This document shows positions 17,518 through 27,474 of a stretch of DNA of 64,000 nt, piece by piece. Made by a program: the position numbers and the translations under genes. The notes below the pieces were generated by a model. That model was given only the letters and a program-made list of their open reading frames with translations, was not told where the DNA came from and did no database searches. Positions within the stretch are counted from its first letter, which is position 1; every line of letters begins with the position of its first letter. This stretch comes from Paracoccus tibetensis. Lineage in GTDB: Bacteria; Pseudomonadota; Alphaproteobacteria; Rhodobacterales; Rhodobacteraceae. Location of the stretch: positions 1 through 64,000 of the forward strand of contig NZ_FMVT01000006.1 in assembly GCF_900102505.1 (NCBI RefSeq), read 5' to 3'.

Positions 17518-18255
17518 TCAGCCGTCCGCGCGGACGGCGGCGATGGTCGGGCCGAGGCCGTCGCGGGGCATCCCGCGCAGCATCTGGTCGCCGATCACGA
17601 AAGTCGGCGTGCCCTGGATCGCCATCGCGTCGGCCAGCTCGCGGTTCGCGCGCAGGACCGCCGTCACCGATTCGGTCTGCATCCGGTTCATGATGTCGTC
17701 GGCATCGACCCCGATCCGCTCGGCGATCTGGCGCAGGCTCTCGTCCGAGACCTGCCCGCGCATCTCCATCAGAGCGTTATGCGCGGCAAGATACGCCTCG
17801 TCCCCCGACGCCTGAAGCACCGCCACCGCGAAGCGCGAGGCCATCTCGCTTTCCGGCCCGAGGATCGGGAATTCCTTCATCACCAGGCGGATGTCACCAT
17901 CTTCCTCGACAGCGTCAAGCACCTCGGCGTTGAACTGGCGGCAGACGCCGCAGCGGTAGTCGATGAACATCGCCATCTGCGTGCCGCCCTCGGGATTGCC
18001 GCCGATCCAGCTGGCGCCGTCCTGAAACAGCCCCTCGGCATGGGTGCTGGCCAGCTCCTGATCGCTGCGGGCGGCCTCGGCCACCTGCCGGGCTTCCAGC
18101 TCGCCTATCGCCTCGACCAGCACCTGCGGGTTCTCCATCAGGTAGCTGCGGACGGCGGCACCGAAGGCCGCGCGTTCGTCCTCGGTCATGGCCGAGAGGT
18201 CCAGCGCCGAGGCGGGCAGGGCGAAAATCATCAGCGCGGCGATCAGGCGTTTCAT
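17518..18255 (-). CDS. DsbA-family thioredoxin-fold protein
   Basis: The 245-residue periplasmic product has a signal peptide ([17 protein letters not shown]), an N-terminal helical stretch ([17 protein letters not shown]) of the Com1/ScsC type, and a DsbA domain with active site Cys102-Gly-Val-Cys105 and cis-proline segment [11 protein letters not shown]. It is predicted to form or isomerise disulfides in secreted proteins, with DsbB (11526-11990) as possible oxidant. The ATG at 18255 gives the signal peptide. Confidence 0.88.
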   Translation of the reverse strand: MKRLIAALMIFALPASALDLSAMTEDERAAFGAAVRSYLMENPQVLVEAIGELEARQVAEAARSDQELASTHAEGLFQDGASWIGGNPEGGTQMAMFIDYRCGVCRQFNAEVLDAVEEDGDIRLVMKEFPILGPESEMASRFAVAVLQASGDEAYLAAHNALMEMRGQVSDESLRQIAERIGVDADDIMNRMQTESVTAVLRANRELADAMAIQGTPTFVIGDQMLRGMPRDGLGPTIAAVRADG

Positions 18256-18405
18256 CGGCGTCCCTCGGGTCAAGTTGCCGCGACCATCGCGCCGCGCGGG
18301 GCAAATGGCAAGAAAGCCCGGATCAGCAATGCGCGAGCAGGGGCAAATGACTAGTGCGACGGCACCGCTCGCGCTAGAGGAGTGGAAAACGGAAGGTCGG
18401 GCAGG

Positions 18406-19539
18406 ATGCGGCAGTCGCTTCGGGGTCAGGTGGACCCCTTCATCGTCATGGACGTCATGGACGCCGCCGCACGGGCCGAGGCCGCAGGGCGCCACGTCAT
18501 CCACATGGAGGTCGGCCAGCCCGGCACCCCCGCCCCCGAAGGCGCCCGCCGCGCGCTGGCCGAGGCGCTGGCGCAGCCGCTCGGCTACACCGTCGCGCTA
18601 GGCCTGCCGGCGCTGCGGGCGGGGATCGCGGAGCTCTACCGGCGCTGGTATGGCGTCGAGCTGGACCCGGCGCGGGTGATCGTGACGCCGGGCAGCAGCG
18701 GGGCCTTCATCCTGGCCTTCTCGGCGCTGTTCGACGCGGGCGACCGGGTGGCGATGGGCTTTCCGGGCTATCCGTCCTACCGCCAGATCCTGCGCGCCAT
18801 GTCGCTGGCGCCGGTCGGCATCCCCACGCGCCCCGAGGACCGCTACCAGCCTCGCCCCGAGGACCTGCCGCAGGCGGAGGGGCTGATCCTCGCCTCGCCC
18901 GGCAACCCCTCGGGCACTGTCCTCACTGCGCCCGAACTGGCGGCGCTGTCGGAGGCGGCGCAGGCGAAGGGCATGGCGCTCATCTCGGACGAGATCTATC
19001 ACGGCCTTTCCTATGGCGCGCGCTGCCATTCCGCGCTTGAGGTGACGGATGAGGTTGTCGTCATAAACTCCTTCAGCAAGTACTTTTCCATGACCGGATG
19101 GCGGGTCGGCTGGATGGTGGTGCCGGAGGGCATGATCCGCACGGTCGAGCGGCTCGCCCAGAACCTCTTCATCTGTCCGCCCCATGCCAGCCAGGTCGCC
19201 GCGCTCGCCGCGCTGGACTGCATCCCCGAGGCCGAGGCGAACCTGGCGGTCTATGCCCGGAACCGCCAGATGATGCTGGAGCGGCTGCCGAAGATGGGCT
19301 TTGACCGCATCGCCCCGCCCGAGGGGGCGTTCTACATCTATGCCGATGTCTCGGCGCTGACCGAGAACTCGCTGAGTTTTGCGGCGGAAGTGCTTGAGAA
19401 GGCGGGCGTTGCCGTCACGCCGGGGCTCGACTTCGACCCCGAGCGGGGCGCGCGGACGCTGCGCTTCTCCTATGCCCGCGCCACGGCGGACATCGCGGAA
19501 GGTCTGGACCGGCTGGAAAGGTTCATGGCCGCAAGATGA
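18406..19539 (+). CDS. PLP-dependent class I/II aminotransferase
   Basis: The 377-residue product is a fold-type I aminotransferase with PLP lysine K225 in NSFSKYFSMTGWRVGW, the ASPGNPSG motif (residues about 163-170) and SDEIYHGL. Substrate cannot be set from sequence; the family includes aspartate- and alanine-type enzymes. The ATG at 18406 is preferred over GTG at 18382 as it starts at the conserved RQSLRGQVDPFIVMDV. Its last codons overlap the start of the amidase gene by 4 nt. Confidence 0.85.
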   Translation: MRQSLRGQVDPFIVMDVMDAAARAEAAGRHVIHMEVGQPGTPAPEGARRALAEALAQPLGYTVALGLPALRAGIAELYRRWYGVELDPARVIVTPGSSGAFILAFSALFDAGDRVAMGFPGYPSYRQILRAMSLAPVGIPTRPEDRYQPRPEDLPQAEGLILASPGNPSGTVLTAPELAALSEAAQAKGMALISDEIYHGLSYGARCHSALEVTDEVVVINSFSKYFSMTGWRVGWMVVPEGMIRTVERLAQNLFICPPHASQVAALAALDCIPEAEANLAVYARNRQMMLERLPKMGFDRIAPPEGAFYIYADVSALTENSLSFAAEVLEKAGVAVTPGLDFDPERGARTLRFSYARATADIAEGLDRLERFMAAR

Positions 19540-20756
19540 GGCTCTGGGCGCTCATCCTGTCGCTGCTGCTGGCGCTGCCCTTCGTGGCGGCGCCCGGTGC
19601 TGCGGTGGGCGAGCCTGCGCGGCTGGACCTTGGCGCCTCGGCCCTGACAGTCGCGGGGCGCAACTGGTTTGGCCCCGAACCCCTGGATCTGCGCCTGACG
19701 CTGGACCGGCCGGTGCCCTATCGCGTCTTCCTGGTAGGCGAGCCGGCGCGGCTGGTTGTCGATTTGGAAGGGGTGGACCTGACGGGCCAGACACCCGACC
19801 AGCTTTTCGGCCATGATCTTGCGCCCGCGGTCCGGTGGGGCAGCCATCAGGAGGGCTGGTCGCGCATCGTAGTCGAGCTGCCCGGCTTCTACCGCATCGA
19901 GGGCGCGGGGCAGGCGACCGGCGCGTCGCAGCCGGTGATCCGCCTCACGCTGAGCCCCGTGCGCGAGGCCGAGTTCGCGCCCCGCCCCTCGGCCACGGCG
20001 GCGCTGCGCGACCTGCCCGACCCGGCCGACCTGCCGCCGCCCCCGGCGCGCGCCGAGGGCCTGACCGTGATGCTGGACCCCGGCCATGGCGGCTTCGATC
20101 CGGGCGCGCAGGCGGGGGGCGAGACCGAGGCCAACCTCGTGCTGACCTTCGCGCTGGAGCTGCGGGCGGCGCTTCAGGCCCGCGGCGTCACCGTCGCCAT
20201 GACGCGCGAGAAGGACGTCTTCGTCGGGCTGGAGACGCGGATGACGGCCGCGCGCGAGGCGGGGGCGGACCTGCTGCTGTCGCTTCACGCCGACGCGCTG
20301 CCGCAGGGGCAGGCGGCGGGGGCGACGGTCTATATCTGGAACCCCACGGCCAACGACCGGGCCGCGGCGCAGCTGGCGCTGCGCCACCAGCGGCACGACC
20401 TGGTGGGGCAGGTGGACCTTTCGGGCGAGGACGACGCGCTGGCGGCCGTGATGATGGACTTCGCGCGGACGGACACGCAGCCGCGCTCGGACGCCTTCGC
20501 GCGGCTTCTGACCTCGCGCATGGCGCTGCGGGGGATCGGGCTGCACGGGCGGCCCGTACAGGGCGCGGCCTTCGCGGTGCTGAAGTCGCCCGACATCCCC
20601 TCGGCGCTGCTGGAGCTGGGCTTCATCTCGGACCCGCAGGACCTGGCGAACCTGACCGACCCTCTGTGGCGCGCGCGCATGGTGGAGGCTGTGGCCGAGG
20701 CGATCACCGGCTGGTGGCGCGACGAGGGCGCGCGGGCGGGTCTGCTGCGCCGCTGA
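19536..20756 (+). CDS. N-acetylmuramoyl-L-alanine amidase (AmiC type, AMIN domain)
   Basis: This periplasmic zinc amidase cleaves the peptide stem from peptidoglycan and helps separate daughter cells. The 406-residue product has a signal peptide (residues 1-24), a beta-rich AMIN domain (about 30-150) and the Amidase_3 domain with MLDPGHGGFDPGA, the glutamate ligand in GGETEANLVL, LSLHADA and LLELGFISDPQD. It is translationally coupled to the aminotransferase and is followed by the PBP1A gene, which has its own promoter. Confidence 0.92.
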   Translation: MRLWALILSLLLALPFVAAPGAAVGEPARLDLGASALTVAGRNWFGPEPLDLRLTLDRPVPYRVFLVGEPARLVVDLEGVDLTGQTPDQLFGHDLAPAVRWGSHQEGWSRIVVELPGFYRIEGAGQATGASQPVIRLTLSPVREAEFAPRPSATAALRDLPDPADLPPPPARAEGLTVMLDPGHGGFDPGAQAGGETEANLVLTFALELRAALQARGVTVAMTREKDVFVGLETRMTAAREAGADLLLSLHADALPQGQAAGATVYIWNPTANDRAAAQLALRHQRHDLVGQVDLSGEDDALAAVMMDFARTDTQPRSDAFARLLTSRMALRGIGLHGRPVQGAAFAVLKSPDIPSALLELGFISDPQDLANLTDPLWRARMVEAVAEAITGWWRDEGARAGLLRR

Positions 20757-20781
20757 GGCCGCAATACGCCTCCAAGTTGTT

Positions 20782-20810
20782 TTGACCCTGCGCGGGCCTG
20801 CGACTATAGC
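20782..20810 (+). promoter_or_regulatory. Candidate sigma70 promoter of the PBP1A gene
   Basis: TTGACC (20782-20787) and TATAGC (20805-20810) are separated by exactly 17 nt. This is one of the best matches to the consensus in the window. The predicted leader is about 25 nt. Confidence 0.65.
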
Positions 20811-20843
20811 TGGAGGCCTACGTCCCGAAAGGTCACCCGGCCC

Positions 20844-23396
20844 GTGCTGCGCATCATCCTGTCCTTCTTCGGCGCGATCTTCTCTTGGGTCACGACGGGC
20901 CTCGCCTTCGTCGCCCTGACCGTCGGCGCGGTGTTCTGGACCTATTCGCGCGACCTGCCGAGCCACGAGACGCTGGCGCAGTACACGCCCAAGACCATCA
21001 GCCGCATCTACTCGGCCGAGGGCCAGCTGATCGACGAATTCGCCGAGGAGCGGCGCATCTTCGTGCCCATCGACGAGGTGCCGGACCTCGTCAAGCAGGC
21101 CTTCATCAGCGCCGAGGACAAGAACTTCTACCTCCACCCCGGCTATGACCTGCGCGGCATGGTCGGGGCCGTGGTGCAGGCGGTGCAGTCGCGCGGGGCC
21201 AGCGTGCGCGGCGCCTCGACCATCACGCAGCAGGTGATGAAGAACTTCCTTCTCTCCAGTGACCGCAGCGTCGAGCGGAAGGTGAAGGAGCTGATCCTGG
21301 CCTCGCGCCTCGAGCGGACGCTGACCAAGGACCAGATCCTGGAGCTGTATCTCAACGAGATCTTCCTCGGCCAGAACAGCTTCGGCGTGGTGGCGGCGGC
21401 GCAGGTCTATTTCAACAAGTCGCTGCCGGAACTCGCCCCGCACGAGGCGGCGATGCTGGCCGCCCTGCCGCAGGCCCCTGGCCGCCTGCACCCGGTGCGC
21501 GCGAAGGAGCGGCTGACCGAGCGGCGCAACTACGTGCTGCGCGAGATGTGGCAGAACGGCTACATCACCGAGGCGCGCTTCCAGGCCGAGGCGGCCCAGC
21601 CCCTGCGCTCGGTCCAGAACGGCGACTTCCCCGCCTGGCAGAGCCAGCTGCCCGCGCGCGACTACTTCACCGACGAGATCCGCCGCCAGCTGAGCCGCGA
21701 GTTCGGCCGCGAAGAGTTCTTCGGCGGCGGGCTGACCATCCGCGCCACGGTCGATCCGGACCTGCAGGCGCAGGCGGCCGGGGCGCTGCAGCAGGCGCTG
21801 GAGGAATACGACCGCGGCCGCGGCATCTGGCGCGGTACCGGCGAGGCGGTCCCGCCCGAGGCGCTGGCCGCCGAGGCCGCCTGGCGCGCCGCCCTGTGGG
21901 AGCTGCGCCTGCCGCGCGACATCCCCGGCTGGCACCCGGCCGTGGTGCTGGAGACCCAGGGCGGCCGCGCCCGCATCGGGATCGAGGGCATTGCCGAGGC
22001 GGCCGAGGGGCACTGGATCCCGGCCGAGGACGCGACCTGGGCGCGCCGGCTCGACCGCGAGACGGGGGCGCTCGGCCCCAAGGCGCAGGGGGCGGGCGAT
22101 CTGGTCCGGCCGGGCGAGGCGGTGCTGGTGCGGGCCATGACGCGCGACAGCGACGGCAGCTTCCTGCGCTGGACGCTGCGGCAGGTGCCCGAGGTGCAGG
22201 GCGGCTTCATGGCGATGGACGTGAACACCGGCCGCGTGCTGGCGATGCAGGGGGGCTTTTCCTACCAGTCCTCGGTCTTCAACCGGGCGACGCAGGCGCA
22301 GCGCCAGCCGGGATCGTCCTTCAAGCCCTTCGTCTATGCAGCCGCGCTGGACAACAACTACACCCCCGCGACCATCGTGGTGGACGAGCCGATCCGCATC
22401 AACACGCCGCAGGGCCTGTGGGAGCCGAAGAACGCGTCCGGCCGCCACTATGGACCCACGCCGCTGCGCACCGGGATCGAGCAGTCGCGCAACCTGATGA
22501 CCATCCGCATTGCCGACGACATCGGCATGGAGCGGGTGGCGGAATATGCCGAGAACTTCGGCGTCTACGACCGACTGGCGCCGTTCCTGGCCAACGCGCT
22601 CGGCGCGCAGGAGACGACGCTGTTCAAGATGGTCGCGGCCTACGCGATGTTTGCCAATGGCGGCGAGCGGGTCGAGCCGACGCTGGTCGACCGCGTGCAG
22701 GACCGGCGCGGGCGCACGGTCTATCGCCACGACCAGCGCGAGTGCCGCACCTGCGGCGCGCAGGCGCTGCCGGCGGGGCAGGCGCCGGTGATCGAGACGA
22801 ACCGCGAGCGGGTGATGGACGCGGTGACGGCCTACCAGCTGACCTCGATGCTGGAGGGGGCGGTGCTGCGCGGCTCGGGCAAGGGCGTGAACCTGCCGGT
22901 GCCGATCGCGGGCAAGACGGGCACGACCAACGACGCCAAGGACGTCTGGTTCATCGGCTATTCGAGCAACATCGTCGCGGGCTGCTACTTGGGTTTCGAC
23001 CAGCCGCGCAGCCTCGGGGCCAACGCCTTTGGCGGCACGCTCTGCGTTCCGGTCTTCAACGCCTTCATGCAGGCGGCGGTCGCGGAATATGGCGGCACGG
23101 CCTTCAAGGTGCCGCCGGGCGGCTATTTCGCCAAGATCGACCGGGTGACCGGCCGGCGCTTGGCCGCGGATGCGACGGGGCCGAACGTCATCTCGGAATA
23201 TTTCCGCGAGGGGACGGACCCGCAATGGGGTGCGCCGCAGGTCGTGTCGGGCTTCGGCTCCGGGCCGGTGGTCCTGCCGTGGGAGGCGGGGGCGGACTCG
23301 CGCGCGGGCGCCTCGATCACGACCTCGACCGGCGAGCGGCGGGTGATCCCCAAACGCAGCGATTTCGGCACCATGTCCTCGGGCGGGCTCTACTGA
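20844..23396 (+). CDS. mrcA: Penicillin-binding protein 1A (bifunctional transglycosylase/transpeptidase)
   Basis: This class A PBP polymerises and crosslinks peptidoglycan. The 850-residue product has one N-terminal transmembrane helix, a GT51 domain with catalytic Glu91 in ISAEDKNFY and the motif GASTITQQVMKNF, an OB-like insert (about 300-430) and a transpeptidase domain with Ser491-x-x-Lys494 (GSSFKPF), SRN (EQSRNLM) and KTG (AGKTGTTNDAKD). The start is GTG at 20844. Its 3' end overlaps the convergent MgtC-like gene by 7 nt. It follows the amidase gene in the same orientation, a cell-wall pair. Confidence 0.95.
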   Translation: MLRIILSFFGAIFSWVTTGLAFVALTVGAVFWTYSRDLPSHETLAQYTPKTISRIYSAEGQLIDEFAEERRIFVPIDEVPDLVKQAFISAEDKNFYLHPGYDLRGMVGAVVQAVQSRGASVRGASTITQQVMKNFLLSSDRSVERKVKELILASRLERTLTKDQILELYLNEIFLGQNSFGVVAAAQVYFNKSLPELAPHEAAMLAALPQAPGRLHPVRAKERLTERRNYVLREMWQNGYITEARFQAEAAQPLRSVQNGDFPAWQSQLPARDYFTDEIRRQLSREFGREEFFGGGLTIRATVDPDLQAQAAGALQQALEEYDRGRGIWRGTGEAVPPEALAAEAAWRAALWELRLPRDIPGWHPAVVLETQGGRARIGIEGIAEAAEGHWIPAEDATWARRLDRETGALGPKAQGAGDLVRPGEAVLVRAMTRDSDGSFLRWTLRQVPEVQGGFMAMDVNTGRVLAMQGGFSYQSSVFNRATQAQRQPGSSFKPFVYAAALDNNYTPATIVVDEPIRINTPQGLWEPKNASGRHYGPTPLRTGIEQSRNLMTIRIADDIGMERVAEYAENFGVYDRLAPFLANALGAQETTLFKMVAAYAMFANGGERVEPTLVDRVQDRRGRTVYRHDQRECRTCGAQALPAGQAPVIETNRERVMDAVTAYQLTSMLEGAVLRGSGKGVNLPVPIAGKTGTTNDAKDVWFIGYSSNIVAGCYLGFDQPRSLGANAFGGTLCVPVFNAFMQAAVAEYGGTAFKVPPGGYFAKIDRVTGRRLAADATGPNVISEYFREGTDPQWGAPQVVSGFGSGPVVLPWEAGADSRAGASITTSTGERRVIPKRSDFGTMSSGGLY

Positions 23397-23965
23397 CGGC
23401 GGCCCGCGCCGGCTGCGTCCCGCGACGCCGCGGGGGGCTGGGCGCCCCCCGCACCCCCCGCCTTGCCGGGGGACGTGCCGCCCCCCGCGCCCCCCGCGCT
23501 CGTCTCTCCGACCAGCCGCGCGAGCCACAGGACCAGCAGCGCCAGCAGCGCCGCGATGACGGCGAGCGTGCCCTTGCCGTTGCCGGCGGTCAGGCCCACG
23601 GCCCCCGCCAGCCACATCGAGGCGCCGGTGGTGATGCCGCGCACCGAGCCGCCGCTGAAGATGATCGAGCCCGCGGCAAGGAAGGCGACGCCCGCCGTCA
23701 CGGCCTCGATCAGGCGCAGCGGGTCGACCTGCATCGCGGCATCCCGGTCGAGGCGCAGATGGGTCAGCTCCATCGCGATGATGGTGAAGAGCGCGGCGGC
23801 CATCGCGATCAGCATGTGGGTCCGCAGCCCCGCCGCATGGGCGGCGCGCTCGCGCTCCCACCCGATGACGCCGCCGAGGACGAGGGCGAGGCCGAGCCGG
23901 GCCGAGGCCGTGCCGAGGCTCATCGAGTCGAGCGGCTGGAAGAGGTCGAGAAGGACGGGCGGCAT
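23390..23965 (-). CDS. MgtC/SapB family membrane protein
   Basis: The 191-residue product has the family core LGLALVLGGVIGWERE, LRTHMLIAMAAALFTI, AGVAFLAAGSII and TTGASMWLAGAVGLTAGNG, with about five helices. MgtC relatives affect magnesium homeostasis and virulence, but many are uncharacterised. The last about 35 residues (from TSAGGAGGGT on) are Gly/Ala-rich and are encoded by a dispersed intergenic repeat, so the ancestral stop was probably earlier. The start is ATG at 23965. Confidence 0.85.
   Translation of the reverse strand: MPPVLLDLFQPLDSMSLGTASARLGLALVLGGVIGWERERAAHAAGLRTHMLIAMAAALFTIIAMELTHLRLDRDAAMQVDPLRLIEAVTAGVAFLAAGSIIFSGGSVRGITTGASMWLAGAVGLTAGNGKGTLAVIAALLALLVLWLARLVGETSAGGAGGGTSPGKAGGAGGAQPPAASRDAAGAGRRQ
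23411..23480 (+). repeat. Dispersed GC-rich intergenic repeat, copy 3 (read as coding by mgtC-like gene)
   Basis: Contains GCGTCCCGCGAC, a CGGGGGGC/GCCCCCCG hairpin and ACCCCCCGCCTTGCCGGGGG. On the other strand it encodes the C-terminal tail of the MgtC-like protein. Confidence 0.65.
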
Positions 23966-24143
23966 GGCGGGTTCTCCGTTCTTTTGCAGGCGGAACGCGG
24001 GGGCCGCCGGCGGGGTTGCACCGGCCGCCGCCTGCCGCCGCCCGCTGCCCCGGCCAAGGGCGCGGACTTGCCGCCCGCCGCTCTGCGCGCTATCACCGCG
24101 CACCTGACCCCGACACCGACCCGGACCCGAAGGAAGCCTGCCC

Positions 24144-25271
24144 ATGCGCGCCGAGACGCAGTCCACGATCGAAGCCATCCGCCGCTCGCTGACCCTGCTT
24201 GGCCAGCGGCTGGACTGGACGACCGCGCCGCACCGGCTGGAGGAGATGAACGCCATGATCGAGGATGGCGATCTGTGGTCCGATCCGGCCCGCGCGCAGA
24301 AGCTGATGCGCGAGCGGCAGGCGCTGTCGGACGCGATCGAGACCTACCGCCGCATCGACGGCGATCTCTCGGCCAATGCCGAGATGGTCGAGTTGGCCGA
24401 GGAGGAGGGCGATGCCGAGCTGGTCGCCGAGGCCGAGGCGAACCTGAAGGCGCTGGCGCAGCTGGCCGCCCAGAAGGAGCTGGAGGCGCTGCTGAACGGC
24501 GAGGCGGACGGCAACGACACCTTCCTCGAGATCAACGCGGGCGCGGGCGGCACCGAAAGCTGCGATTGGGCGGCGATGCTGGCGCGGATGTATGTGCGGT
24601 GGGCCGAGAAGAAGGGCTACGAGGTCGAGCTGCTCTCCGAGACCTCGGGCGACGAGGCGGGCATCCGCAGCGCCGCCTACAAGATCACCGGGCGCAACGC
24701 CTATGGCTGGCTGAAATCGGAATCGGGCGTGCACCGCCTGGTGCGGATCAGCCCCTATGACAGCGCGGCGCGGCGGCACACCTCGTTCAGCTCGGTCTGG
24801 GTCTATCCGGTCGTCGACGACAACATCGAGATCGAGATTCCCGACCGCGACATCCGCATCGACACCTACCGCTCGTCGGGCGCGGGCGGGCAGCACGTCA
24901 ACACCACCGACTCGGCCGTGCGGATCACCCACCTTCCCACGAATATCGTCGTGACCAGCTCGGAGAAGTCGCAGCACCAGAACCGGGCGAACGCTATGGC
25001 GGCGCTGAAGGCGCGGCTCTACCAGATGGAGCTGGACAAGCGGAACGCTGAGATCAACGCCCAGCACGCCTCCAAGGGCGATGCAGGCTGGGGCAACCAG
25101 ATCCGCTCCTACGTGCTGCATCCCTACCAGATGGTGAAAGACCTCAGGACCTCGGAAGAGACCAGCGACACGCAGGGCGTGCTGGACGGCGATCTCGACC
25201 GCTTCATGGCGGCGACGCTGGCGCTGGACGTGGCCGGCAAGAGCCGGGCCGAGGCCAACGCCGAGGACTGA
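24144..25271 (+). CDS. prfB: Peptide chain release factor 2
   Basis: RF2 terminates translation at UAA and UGA. The 375-residue product carries the GGQ motif (Gly248-Gly-Gln250 in [14 protein letters not shown]). The stop-codon recognition tripeptide is SPY ([15 protein letters not shown]) instead of the E. coli SPF; I take this as the alphaproteobacterial form. The frame is continuous: the programmed UGA frameshift known from E. coli prfB is absent. AGGAAG precedes the ATG. Confidence 0.95.
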   Translation: MRAETQSTIEAIRRSLTLLGQRLDWTTAPHRLEEMNAMIEDGDLWSDPARAQKLMRERQALSDAIETYRRIDGDLSANAEMVELAEEEGDAELVAEAEANLKALAQLAAQKELEALLNGEADGNDTFLEINAGAGGTESCDWAAMLARMYVRWAEKKGYEVELLSETSGDEAGIRSAAYKITGRNAYGWLKSESGVHRLVRISPYDSAARRHTSFSSVWVYPVVDDNIEIEIPDRDIRIDTYRSSGAGGQHVNTTDSAVRITHLPTNIVVTSSEKSQHQNRANAMAALKARLYQMELDKRNAEINAQHASKGDAGWGNQIRSYVLHPYQMVKDLRTSEETSDTQGVLDGDLDRFMAATLALDVAGKSRAEANAED

Positions 25272-25374
25272 CCGCGACGCCACGTTCATGCTGCGCTGCG
25301 GCATGGATTCCTGAAACCTGTTGCGCGGCAGGCCGTTGTGCTATGCTGCACGTGCATCATCAGGAGCGGAGGCG

Positions 25375-26445
25375 ATGGAGGACAAGAGCATCAACCTGGC
25401 CCTTCAGGGCGGCGGGGCGCATGGCGCCTTTACCTGGGGCGTCCTCGACCGGCTGCTGGACGAGCGCTGGCTGCAGTTCAGCGCGATCACCGGCACCTCG
25501 GCCGGGGCGCTGAACGGGGCGGCGCTGAAGGCGGGCCTCGGGGCCAAGAAGGGGCCGGCGGGACGGCGGGCGGCGCGCGAGAACCTGGACGCGCTCTGGT
25601 CCGAGGTCGGCTCGGTCAGCGACAACCGGGTGGTGCGCTGGCTGCAATCGCTGATGCCCATGCCGCGCGGCTTCCAGCGCCTGACCGAGACCTTCTCGCC
25701 CGCGGCTTGGCTGGACAACCTGACGCGGCTCTTCAGCCCCTATGACTACGGGCCGTTCTACGTCAACCCGCTCGGCAACCTGCTGCGCAGGCTGCCCTAT
25801 CCCGATTTCTGCTGCGAGAGCGGGCCGGACCTGTTCGTCGCGGCGACGAACGTGCGCACGGGCCGGATCAAGGTCTTCACCGGCAGTCACGCGACGGCCG
25901 AGGCGGTGATGGCCTCGGCCTGCCTGCCGACGCTGTTCCAGGCGGTCGAGATCTTCGACGAGGGCACCGGCCGGGTCGAGGCCTTCTGGGACGGCGGCTA
26001 TGGCGGCAACCCGGCGATGTTCCCGCTGTATCGCAAGCAGTATCCGCGCGACATCCTGATCGTGGCGATCAACCCCCTGATGCGCGACGCGCTGCCGAAG
26101 ACCCCGGTCGAGATCGCGGACCGGGTGAACGAGATCAGCTTCAACAGCTCGCTGGTGAACCAGCTGCGCGCGATCAACTTCGTCAAGGAGCTGTCGGCCG
26201 AGAACCGGCTCGGCGGATCGCGCGCCATGAAGAACGTGCTCGTGCACCTGATCGAGGACGACGCGCTGATGATGAACCTGACCGCGCGCAGCAAGCTGCT
26301 GCCGAAGCCGGGGCTTCTGGCCCACATGAAGCAGGCGGGGCAGGCGGCGGCGGACCGGTTCCTCGAGGAACATGCCGGCAAGCTGAACCACGCGGACAGC
26401 TTCGATTTGTCGGCGCTGTTCCCGGACATGCCGTCGGGCAGCTAG
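25375..26445 (+). CDS. Patatin-like phospholipase
   Basis: The 356-residue product is a patatin-fold serine hydrolase with the oxyanion motif LQGGGAHGAF, nucleophile Ser42 in GTSAG and catalytic Asp206 in WDGGYGG. It probably hydrolyses acyl chains of phospholipids or of stored polyhydroxyalkanoate-associated lipids. No signal peptide is seen, so it is likely cytoplasmic or membrane-associated. The ATG at 25375 has AGGAGCGGAGG upstream. Confidence 0.9.
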   Translation: MEDKSINLALQGGGAHGAFTWGVLDRLLDERWLQFSAITGTSAGALNGAALKAGLGAKKGPAGRRAARENLDALWSEVGSVSDNRVVRWLQSLMPMPRGFQRLTETFSPAAWLDNLTRLFSPYDYGPFYVNPLGNLLRRLPYPDFCCESGPDLFVAATNVRTGRIKVFTGSHATAEAVMASACLPTLFQAVEIFDEGTGRVEAFWDGGYGGNPAMFPLYRKQYPRDILIVAINPLMRDALPKTPVEIADRVNEISFNSSLVNQLRAINFVKELSAENRLGGSRAMKNVLVHLIEDDALMMNLTARSKLLPKPGLLAHMKQAGQAAADRFLEEHAGKLNHADSFDLSALFPDMPSGS

Positions 26446-26463
26446 ACGTCGAGGGCGGAGGGC

Positions 26464-26553
26464 TTGCGTCCCGCGGCGATGCGGGGGGCGTGCCGCCCCC
26501 CGCGCCCCCCGGCCTTTTGCAGGGGGCGGCGCGCCCCCTGCACCCCCGTCCGC
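26464..26553 (+). repeat. Dispersed GC-rich intergenic repeat, copy 4
   Basis: GCTTGCGTCCCGCGG is followed by CGGGGGGC-GTGCC-GCCCCCCG and a second GGGGGC-GGCGC-GCCCCC hairpin, between the convergent patatin and psuG genes. Confidence 0.7.
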
Positions 26554-27474
26554 TCAGGCGGCCATTGCCGATGCGATGCGGGCGGCGAGGCGGGCGTTGT
26601 TCAGGACAAGGGCGATGTTGCTGTCGAGCGAGCGGCCTTCGGTCAGCTCGAAGATGCGGCCGAGGAGGAAGGGCGTGACGGCCTTGGCGGCGATGCCCTG
26701 CGCCGCGGCCTCGGAGAGGGCCTGCTCGATCACCGGCATGATCTGGTCCTGCGCGATCTCGTCGGCCTCGGGGATGGGGTTCGCGACCAGCTGCCCGCCC
26801 CTGAGGCCGAGGGCGGCGCGCATGGCGGCGGCGGCGGCGATCTCTTGGGGGCTGTCCATGCGCAAGGGCGCCTTGATCCCCGAGGCGCGCGACCAGAAGG
26901 CCGGCAGCTCGTCCTGGCCATAGGCGATGACCGGCACGCCGAGCGTTTCAAGCACCTCCCAAGTCTTCGGCAGATCGAGGATGGCCTTGGCGCCCGCCGC
27001 CACCACCGTCACCGGGGTCTGCGCCAGTTCCTGAAGGTCGGCCGAGATGTCGAAGCTTGTCTCGGCGCCGCGATGCACGCCGCCGATGCCGCCCGTCGCG
27101 AAGACCTTGATGCCGGCCAGATGCGCGCAGATCATCGTCGCGGCGACGGTCGTGGCGCCGGTGCGGCCATTGGCGATGCAGACGGCGAGGTCGGCGCGGG
27201 AGAGCTTCATCGCTTCGGCGGGCGGGGTCTGGGCGAGGGCGCGCAGCGCCTCGGGTGTCAGGCCGATATGGATGCGCCCGCCCATGACGGCGATCGTCGC
27301 GGGCACGGCGCCGCCCTCGCGGATCACGGCCTCGACCTTCTCGGCCATCTCGAGGTTCTGGGGCCAGGGCATGCCATGCGTGATGATCGTCGATTCCAGC
27401 GCGACGACGGGCAGGCCGCGGTCCAGCGCGTCGCGGACCTCGGGCGCGAAGGTGAGAGGGGCTTGGTGGGTCAC
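26554..27474 (-). CDS. psuG: Pseudouridine-5'-phosphate glycosidase
   Basis: PsuG splits pseudouridine 5'-phosphate into uracil and ribose 5-phosphate. The 306-residue product has the family motifs ALESTIITHGMPWPQN, SRADLAVCIANGRTGATTVA, VFATGGIGGVHRGAE and NPIPEADEI. The start is GTG at 27474, sharing GTGA with the psuK stop, so it is coupled to the kinase that makes its substrate. Confidence 0.94.
   Translation of the reverse strand: MTHQAPLTFAPEVRDALDRGLPVVALESTIITHGMPWPQNLEMAEKVEAVIREGGAVPATIAVMGGRIHIGLTPEALRALAQTPPAEAMKLSRADLAVCIANGRTGATTVAATMICAHLAGIKVFATGGIGGVHRGAETSFDISADLQELAQTPVTVVAAGAKAILDLPKTWEVLETLGVPVIAYGQDELPAFWSRASGIKAPLRMDSPQEIAAAAAMRAALGLRGGQLVANPIPEADEIAQDQIMPVIEQALSEAAAQGIAAKAVTPFLLGRIFELTEGRSLDSNIALVLNNARLAARIASAMAA

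Noticed and set aside
19470..23861. Open frame of over 1400 codons on the minus strand
   Set aside because: It lies antisense to amiC and PBP1A, its composition is Arg/Gly/Ala/His/Gln-rich without domains, and high GC makes stop-free shadow frames common.
24144..25271. Programmed frameshift in prfB
   Set aside because: The frame is continuous from ATG to stop and there is no in-frame UGA near codon 25.
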